DNA of 64,000 nucleotides, from NCBI GenBank assembly GCA_045107045.1, contig JBGCFR010000055.1:1-64000 (forward strand), in the 5' to 3' direction. Below, in pieces: positions 58,740 to 64,000 of the stretch (the stretch's first letter is position 1; each line of letters starts with the position of its first letter). This stretch comes from Putridiphycobacter sp045107045 (GTDB lineage Bacteria; Bacteroidota; Bacteroidia; Flavobacteriales_D; Crocinitomicaceae). The notes below the pieces were generated by a model. That model saw nothing but the letters and a program-made list of their open reading frames with translations. It had not been told where the DNA came from and did no database searches. Both the position numbers and the translations under genes were made by a program.

Positions 58740-59360
58740 TTACTCATGAATTTGCTTTTGTATTTCAGCTACACCTAATACGCGGTATTGACGATTATTG
58801 CTAATATTCCTGCAAAGATAGTATTTTCTTAATTTTTTCCCTTTTTCAAAAACCAGATTATTAATTTGAAATTTGTCACCTAAATTTAAATGCTCAACTA
58901 AGGTTTGCGGATGTTTATCATAGCGTCTTAAAACGCGGTACAATGCGTCGTCGGTGCACGAAGATGCTTTGGCTTTTTTTAAGTAGTTATTTAATGCCAA
59001 GGTGACATCTAATGGCAAAATATTGAGTTCAAATATTGGTTGAAATAATGTAGCGAAATCTTTTTGCCACTCAACACCATGTGGCTTAATCAATATTCCG
59101 TAATTTTCGAAGGCTTGCAAATGGGCGAACTCATGAATAGTTGTGACTAAAAATGCGTATTTGTTTAAATCACCATTCACGGATATTCGGTGGCCTTGAT
59201 TTCTTGTCGGTAGTCGATAATCACCTAGCTTTGTTTTCCGTTTTCGAGCCACTTTAAAGTGAGCATTTTTGGCGACAATCAATTGCGCTACGTAATTTTC
59301 AGTGCCTTCAGGCAGAAAATTTTTAAGCTTAGAAGCATAGGCTTCTTTTTGATCAACCAT
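58740..59360 (-). CDS. SprT-like zinc metalloprotease-type protein
   Basis: A protein of about 206 residues with the SprT metal site in TTIHEFAHLQAFENYG (HExxH form HEFAH) and a later distal HGVEWQKDF histidine. SprT-like domains occur in proteases that act on DNA-protein crosslinks in eukaryotes; in bacteria the role is unsettled. The ATG at 59360 lies six bases after a TATATTTG box, so the message would be near leaderless. It is divergent from dnaG. Confidence 0.85.
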   Translation of the reverse strand: MVDQKEAYASKLKNFLPEGTENYVAQLIVAKNAHFKVARKRKTKLGDYRLPTRNQGHRISVNGDLNKYAFLVTTIHEFAHLQAFENYGILIKPHGVEWQKDFATLFQPIFELNILPLDVTLALNNYLKKAKASSCTDDALYRVLRRYDKHPQTLVEHLNLGDKFQINNLVFEKGKKLRKYYLCRNISNNRQYRVLGVAEIQKQIHE

Positions 59361-59366
59361 ATTCAA

Positions 59367-59374
59367 CAAATATA
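59367..59374 (-). promoter_or_regulatory. -7 box of the SprT-like gene, six bases before the ATG
   Basis: The minus strand reads TATATTTG, a full match to TAnnTTTG, with only six bases to the ATG at 59360. Confidence 0.45.
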
Positions 59375-59458
59375 AAACAAATAGAATTCGAAAAAGTCAT
59401 TGAAAATAGGAATTCTGATAAAATGTGCATTGGATATCGAATCTTCATCAAATTCTCA

Positions 59459-59466
59459 TAAATTTG
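59459..59466 (+). promoter_or_regulatory. dnaG -7 promoter box
   Basis: TAAATTTG matches TAnnTTTG and ends 21 bases before the ATG at 59488. It lies within the longer frame that opens at 59425 and so supports the later start. Confidence 0.5.
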
Positions 59467-59487
59467 TTAGTCTTATTAGATGTTATC

Positions 59488-61506
59488 ATGATTCCAAAGT
59501 CTACCATTGATGAAATTTTCCAAACCGCCCGTGTTGAAGAGGTGATTGGTGATTTTGTACAAATGAAGAAGTCAGGATCAAATTTTAAGGCAAAATCACC
59601 ATTTACTGACGAAAAAACACCGTCGTTTATGATTTCGCCAGCAAAACAAATTTGGAAGTGTTTTAGTACAGGAAAAGGGGGCAATGTGGTTTCATTTTTA
59701 ATGGAGCACGAACACTTCTCATATGTTGAAGCCTTAAAATGGTTAGCCAATAAGTATGGAATCGAAATTAAGGAAGACCGAGAAAGAACGCCTGAAGAAA
59801 TTGCACAAATTTCAATCCGTGAAAACCTATCGGTTATTAATGAGTTTGCCTCAAAACACTTTGCCTATAATTTATATCATAACGAAACAGGTAAGGCCAT
59901 TGGGTTATCTTATTTTACACAACGTGGCTTTAGAGAGGATACCATCAAGAAGTTTAATTTAGGCTATTGTTTAGAAACAAGCAATGCACTGACCGATTCT
60001 GCTTTGCAAAAGGGTTATAAGCTGGAATTTTTGCAAAAAGCTGGACTTACAAAAACGAAAGATGACCGGAGCTTTGATTTTTTTAGAGGCAGAGTTATGT
60101 TTCCTATTCACTCCGTGGCAGGTAAAGTGCTAGGTTTTGGAGGAAGGACGTTAAAAGCGGATAAAAAAATCGCAAAATATTTTAATTCACCTGAAAGTGA
60201 ATTATACAACAAAAGTAAAATCCTTTATGGGCTTTACTTTGCCAAAAATAGCATCATTAAAAATGACAATTGTTATTTAGTAGAAGGATATACGGATGTA
60301 ATCTCGTTGCACCAGTCTGGCGTTGAAAATGTAGTATCATCTTCTGGTACCTCGTTAACGGAAGGGCAAATTAATCTGATTAAACGTTATTCTGAGAATA
60401 TTACCATTTTATATGATGGCGATAATGCTGGTATAAAAGCAAGTTTTAGAGGGATTGACATGATTTTGGCTCAGGGTATGAATGTCAAAGTTGTTCTGTT
60501 TCCTGATGGCGAAGATCCCGATTCATTTGCAAAAAAATCGACTACTGAGGTATTGAAAGCATATATTGAAAGTAATGCAAAAGATTTTATTGTTTTTAAA
60601 TCCGATTTACTAAACGCTGAAGCCAAAGGTGATCCTCTAAAAAAGGCACAGTTAATTAGAGACATTGTATCATCAATTGCATTAATTCCAGATAGAATTA
60701 AACAACAAGTCTATACAAAGGAATGTGCTAACATTTTCGATATAGAAGAAGAAATATTAGTTGGTGAATTGGTAAAATTGGTTCGTGAAAAACAGAAGCA
60801 GGACGACAAACGCGCGAGATTTAATAAGCCTACCAGTAATTTAGGAAGTGAAGAGCCACCACCGGAAGCTATGATTCCACCAGAGTATCAGACCGGAGAA
60901 CCAATTTTAACTGAACCCAAAGAACCAGCATTTGATACTCTTTACTATCAGGAGCGAGATATTATTAGATTACTTCTAAATTATGGTACTTTTTCAGTAA
61001 AAATTAAGCATATTGAATTAGATGAAAAAGAAAACGAAGTTGAGGTTGATGCAGAGGTGAGTGTAATTGAATTAATAATTCATGAATTGGATAAAGATGA
61101 GCTTGGATTGAATCATCCAGAATTACAGCCCATTTACGAGTTATATAAAACCGGATTATCTGAAAATAAATTTTTAGAGCAAACAGATTTTACACAACAT
61201 CATAATGTGTCAATATCTAAAATATCAGTTGATATTTTAACTGAGAAACATGAGTTAAGTCCGCAATGGGCAGCTCAAAAAGTAAAAATAAAACGAGAGA
61301 TAGATCATCTTGAAAGGGCTGTAATGGAAGCCATTTTTTCTTTTAAATCAGCTAAAGTTATTCATGAAATTAACATCATTCAAACTGAAATGAAGACTGT
61401 TAATATGGAGGATATTGATGCTTTTGCTCAACTGATTAATAGACAACGACAATTGGATAAAGTGAAGTTGATATTATCTGAAAAACTAGGGAGACGAATC
61501 ATTTAG
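59488..61506 (+). CDS. dnaG: DNA primase DnaG with a degenerate zinc finger
   Basis: Primase lays RNA primers for replication. From MIPKSTIDEIFQTARVEEVI the protein is 672 residues. The CHC2 zinc-binding site normally has Cys, His, Cys and Cys; here the aligned positions are S37, T40, C58 and T61 (SPFTDEKTPSF and KCFSTGKGG), so three of four ligands are gone. The TOPRIM part is intact: YLVEGYTDVISLHQ with the glutamate and ILYDGDNAGIKA. The C-terminal helicase-binding domain follows a proline-rich linker near residue 450. Confidence 0.94.
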   Translation: MIPKSTIDEIFQTARVEEVIGDFVQMKKSGSNFKAKSPFTDEKTPSFMISPAKQIWKCFSTGKGGNVVSFLMEHEHFSYVEALKWLANKYGIEIKEDRERTPEEIAQISIRENLSVINEFASKHFAYNLYHNETGKAIGLSYFTQRGFREDTIKKFNLGYCLETSNALTDSALQKGYKLEFLQKAGLTKTKDDRSFDFFRGRVMFPIHSVAGKVLGFGGRTLKADKKIAKYFNSPESELYNKSKILYGLYFAKNSIIKNDNCYLVEGYTDVISLHQSGVENVVSSSGTSLTEGQINLIKRYSENITILYDGDNAGIKASFRGIDMILAQGMNVKVVLFPDGEDPDSFAKKSTTEVLKAYIESNAKDFIVFKSDLLNAEAKGDPLKKAQLIRDIVSSIALIPDRIKQQVYTKECANIFDIEEEILVGELVKLVREKQKQDDKRARFNKPTSNLGSEEPPPEAMIPPEYQTGEPILTEPKEPAFDTLYYQERDIIRLLLNYGTFSVKIKHIELDEKENEVEVDAEVSVIELIIHELDKDELGLNHPELQPIYELYKTGLSENKFLEQTDFTQHHNVSISKISVDILTEKHELSPQWAAQKVKIKREIDHLERAVMEAIFSFKSAKVIHEINIIQTEMKTVNMEDIDAFAQLINRQRQLDKVKLILSEKLGRRII

Positions 61507-61510
61507 AATT

Positions 61511-62671
61511 ATGGATATTTGGGATAACATATTAAATTTTCCGATTCTTGACACAAGAAAGGTAATTGAAGGGGCTGATGGATTTACAGAAGGCCAAGGA
61601 TTTATTTTTGCACCAATAAATATACTACTCTTTGTTGCCATATTTGTGGCAGGAAAATTATTATTGAAATATTTGAAGCGATATTTCAAATTATTAGATC
61701 TAGATAATAAGCAATTTAAGATTGAAGGACGAGAAATTGCGTTATGGAAGTTGATCCGACAAGTGGTATATTTTATTGTTATTTATGCATGTTTCCAAAG
61801 TTTAAATGTAAATAACGATAATATTGATTTTGGAAATGTATTGACTTTTGAATTGATTAGGATAGGCACATTTCATGTTGCCATTTACCATATATTTTTA
61901 ATAGCCCTAGTCTTTTTTGTTGCACGGATTATTCTTAATTTCTTAAAGCTTTATTTATTGAAACGTGTATCGAAACGTACTCAGTTAGATCAAGGGACAG
62001 AATTCGTCATTATTCAGTTGGCTAAGTATATCATTTACACAATTTCCATTATAGTTTTATTAAGAAGTTTTGGTTTAAGTATTGATTTACTTTTAGGCGG
62101 TTCAGCTGCTTTATTGGTGGGAGTAGGACTAGGCCTTCAAGATATCTTTAAAGATTTTTTATCAGGATTATTATTGCTTTTTGAGGGATCTAATAAGGTC
62201 GGAGATATTATAGAAATTAATAATTATAATGGTGAGTATAATTTTATTGCAAAAATTAAGCAGATTAATTTAAGAACCTCTAAAGTTGAGACTAGAGATA
62301 ATAAGACATTGATTTTACCTAATTCTGTTTTGACGCATCAAAGCGTCAATAACTGGAGCTTTAATTCATCCATTATTCGTTTCCAAATTCCTATTACTAT
62401 TCATTATAATTCAGATGTTGAATTAGCAAAAGAAATTTTGATTCAATGCGCTCAATCGCATCCTAGAGTGAAGAATACACAACCCGTTTTTGTGAGGTTG
62501 ATGGATTTTGGGCACAATGGCTTAGAAATGGATTTAGTGTTTTGGGCAGAACAAAATTTTTATATTGATATTTATAAGTCAGAAATTAGATTTGCGATTG
62601 AACGCGAGTTTAAAAAAGCCAATATTGCTTTTCCTTACCCGCAAACAGATGTGCATATTAAAAGAGATTAA
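61511..62671 (+). CDS. Mechanosensitive ion channel (MscS family)
   Basis: A 386-residue MscS-type channel with about four or five hydrophobic segments. The pore-lining helix is SAALLVGVGLGLQDIFKDFLSG, followed by GDIIEINNYNGEYNFIAKIKQINLRTSKVETRDNKTLILPNS, the beta domain. It would open under membrane tension during osmotic downshock. It starts four bases after dnaG and is followed within six bases by the next gene. Confidence 0.92.
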   Translation: MDIWDNILNFPILDTRKVIEGADGFTEGQGFIFAPINILLFVAIFVAGKLLLKYLKRYFKLLDLDNKQFKIEGREIALWKLIRQVVYFIVIYACFQSLNVNNDNIDFGNVLTFELIRIGTFHVAIYHIFLIALVFFVARIILNFLKLYLLKRVSKRTQLDQGTEFVIIQLAKYIIYTISIIVLLRSFGLSIDLLLGGSAALLVGVGLGLQDIFKDFLSGLLLLFEGSNKVGDIIEINNYNGEYNFIAKIKQINLRTSKVETRDNKTLILPNSVLTHQSVNNWSFNSSIIRFQIPITIHYNSDVELAKEILIQCAQSHPRVKNTQPVFVRLMDFGHNGLEMDLVFWAEQNFYIDIYKSEIRFAIEREFKKANIAFPYPQTDVHIKRD

Positions 62672-62676
62672 ATGTT

Positions 62677-64000
62677 ATGGTTAGAAATGTATTTATTTTA
62701 TTATCGTTAATAATTACCGCTGGACTTATTACGTTAGGTCAGATGGTAAGTTTGAGTTGGTATTATTGGTTTATTTTATTTGGTCCAATTATTATAATTG
62801 GTTACTATGATATTTTTCAAACCAAACACACCATTTTAAAGAACTTCCCAGTTATTGGTCATTTAAGATATATTCTTGAATCTATTTCTCCTGAAATTCA
62901 GCAATATTTTGTTGAACGACGGACAGATGGTTCACCTATTGATAAAAATAGAAGAGCCATTATATACCAGCGGTCTAAAAATATTGGTGCAACTCACCCA
63001 TTTGGAACAGAGAATAATATTTCGGAAGAAGGATACGAATTTATCGTTCAATCATTATATCCTGCTGCTATTCCACATGAGGCACCAAGAGTTCAAATAG
63101 GGGGGAGTGATTGCACAAAACCATATAGTGCAGCTTTATACAATATTTCTGCCATGAGTTTTGGGTCCTTAAGCAAAAACGCAGTAATGGCTATGAATAA
63201 CGGTGCCAAAAAAGGCAATTTTTTTCATAATACTGGAGAAGGAGGTGTGTCACCGTATCACCTTCAAGGTGGTGATTTATGCTGGCAAATAGGAACAGGT
63301 TATTTCGGTTGTAGAAACGAGGACGGCACTTTTTCAGAAGATAATTTTATAAAAAATGCAACCAAGCCAGAAGTGAAATTAATTGAAGTAAAGTTATCAC
63401 AAGGTGCCAAACCTGGTCATGGTGGGGTGTTGCCAGGTATTAAAAATACACCAGAAATTGCTAAAATTAGAGGTATTAAACCGCATACTACTGTTTTATC
63501 TCCTCCTGGTCACAGTGCTTTTGATTCTCCTGAAGGACTCTTAACCTTTGTCAAACGGTTAAGATTATTGTCAGGAGGTAAACCGACCGGGTTTAAATTA
63601 TGTGTTGGAAATCCCGAAGAATTTGAAATGATTTGCAAGGCTATGGTAGCTACTAAAACATATCCTGATTTTATATCGGTTGATGGAGCTGAAGGAGGTA
63701 CAGGGGCAGCACCATTAGAATTTGCTAACCATGTTGGCTTGCCACTTGATATTGGATTAGTACTGGTAGATGAACTATTAAAAAAATATGACTTAAGGCA
63801 ATATATTAAAATTAATGCTGCGGGAAAAATATTTAGCGGTTTTGGAATGATCAAAGCATTGGCATTAGGCGCTGACATTTGTAGTTCGGCCAGAGCAATG
63901 ATGCTAAGTGTAGGTTGTATTCATGCACAAGTTTGTAATACAAATACGTGTCCTACGGGTGTAGCCACACAAAACGTAAAGTTGATGAAAGGGTTAAATG
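62677..64000 (+). CDS. FMN-binding glutamate-synthase-family protein, C-terminus cut off
   Basis: An open frame from the ATG at 62677 (MVRNVFILLSLIITAGLITL) to the right edge with no stop, 441 codons seen. After two membrane helices it is a GltB-type (alpha/beta)8 FMN domain: NISAMSFGSLSKNAVMAMN, NTGEGGVSPYH, KPGHGGVLPG, SVDGAEGGTGAAPLEF and the iron-sulfur cysteine motif CNTNTCPTGVATQ. The nearby ATG at 62672 reads into a stop after 12 codons and is rejected. The reaction of these membrane-anchored relatives is not established. Confidence 0.9.
   Translation, partial: MVRNVFILLSLIITAGLITLGQMVSLSWYYWFILFGPIIIIGYYDIFQTKHTILKNFPVIGHLRYILESISPEIQQYFVERRTDGSPIDKNRRAIIYQRSKNIGATHPFGTENNISEEGYEFIVQSLYPAAIPHEAPRVQIGGSDCTKPYSAALYNISAMSFGSLSKNAVMAMNNGAKKGNFFHNTGEGGVSPYHLQGGDLCWQIGTGYFGCRNEDGTFSEDNFIKNATKPEVKLIEVKLSQGAKPGHGGVLPGIKNTPEIAKIRGIKPHTTVLSPPGHSAFDSPEGLLTFVKRLRLLSGGKPTGFKLCVGNPEEFEMICKAMVATKTYPDFISVDGAEGGTGAAPLEFANHVGLPLDIGLVLVDELLKKYDLRQYIKINAAGKIFSGFGMIKALALGADICSSARAMMLSVGCIHAQVCNTNTCPTGVATQNVKLMKGLN

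Noticed and set aside
59425..59487. An upstream extension of the dnaG frame
   Set aside because: It overlaps the TAAATTTG box at 59459-59466, and family members begin at MIPKSTIDEI.
63510..63878. A 122-codon minus-strand frame and a 74-codon plus-strand frame (62876-63100) near the right edge
   Set aside because: Both lie inside the continuous glutamate-synthase-like coding frame that starts at 62677 and has all its family motifs; they are shadows.
1..64000. Search for tRNA or rRNA genes, CRISPR arrays, insertion sequences and prophage
   Set aside because: No intergenic stretch shows a cloverleaf with the GTTCRA-type T-loop, no spaced direct repeats, and no transposase, integrase or phage proteins among the recognised genes.

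Overview
The window is a gene-dense, AT-rich chromosomal segment of a Bacteroidota bacterium, most likely an aerobic member of the Cytophagales. The placement rests on several lines: promoter boxes of the Bacteroidota form TAnnTTTG ahead of many genes with no clear Shine-Dalgarno sequences; a fused MurF-alanine racemase; GldA; a PorZ-like protein with a type IX secretion (T9SS) C-terminal domain; DUF6089, DUF4286 and DUF420 proteins; and an L21 protein with a helix-hairpin-helix tail. Genus and species cannot be read from the sequence alone. I see no rRNA, tRNA, CRISPR array, phage, integrase or insertion sequence, and no gene-free stretch longer than about 300 bases.

Layout. 0-9 kb: a cut-off carboxypeptidase-regulatory-like protein, mnmA, a 2-Cys peroxiredoxin, a ZIP metal transporter with a methyltransferase, a SiaB/SiaC kinase-phosphoprotein pair leading into coaE, then sufS-sufE-sufT and a CotH-like protein. 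9-21 kb: gldA, asnS, purN, a MarC protein, a lipoprotein plus barrel pair, a SCO protein, recO-porZ, and radA divergent from an exonuclease III gene across a perfect palindrome. 21-30 kb: LysE exporter, a 20-repeat MORN_2 protein, murF-alr fusion, hutD, a membrane LuxR-type regulator, engB, a deoxynucleoside kinase and a DMT transporter. 30-38 kb: rplU-rpmA, serS, a lipoprotein, a TPR protein, DUF4286, rsmA and two DUF6089 proteins.

38-43 kb, minus strand: a respiratory operon in the order ctaB, two cytochrome oxidase subunit III genes, subunit IV, two SCO-type proteins and DUF420. 43-51 kb, minus strand: a surface-polysaccharide operon (deoC, cysQ, gmd, fcl, an outer-membrane Wzi/RemB-like barrel, a WecA/MraY-type transferase and a second barrel) downstream of a TonB gene with a strong terminator. 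The mannose-1-phosphate guanylyltransferase that supplies GDP-mannose to gmd/fcl lies separately at 57.6 kb. 51-64 kb: VanZ, gcvH, prfB, panD, a flippase-like membrane protein, rfaE2, HAD phosphatase, GNAT, SprT, dnaG, an MscS channel and a cut-off glutamate-synthase-like protein.

Most of this is ordinary housekeeping sequence, and I did not find a clear new defence or mobile system. The points most worth a second look are: two membrane or secreted proteins whose natural N-termini can only begin at ATT codons that overlap the stop of the upstream gene; the palindrome between the DNA-repair genes radA and xth; a related palindrome pair around the LuxR regulator and hutD; a cytochrome oxidase subunit III with a large internally duplicated insertion; a primase missing three of its four zinc ligands; and a SiaB/SiaC pair with no visible output enzyme.
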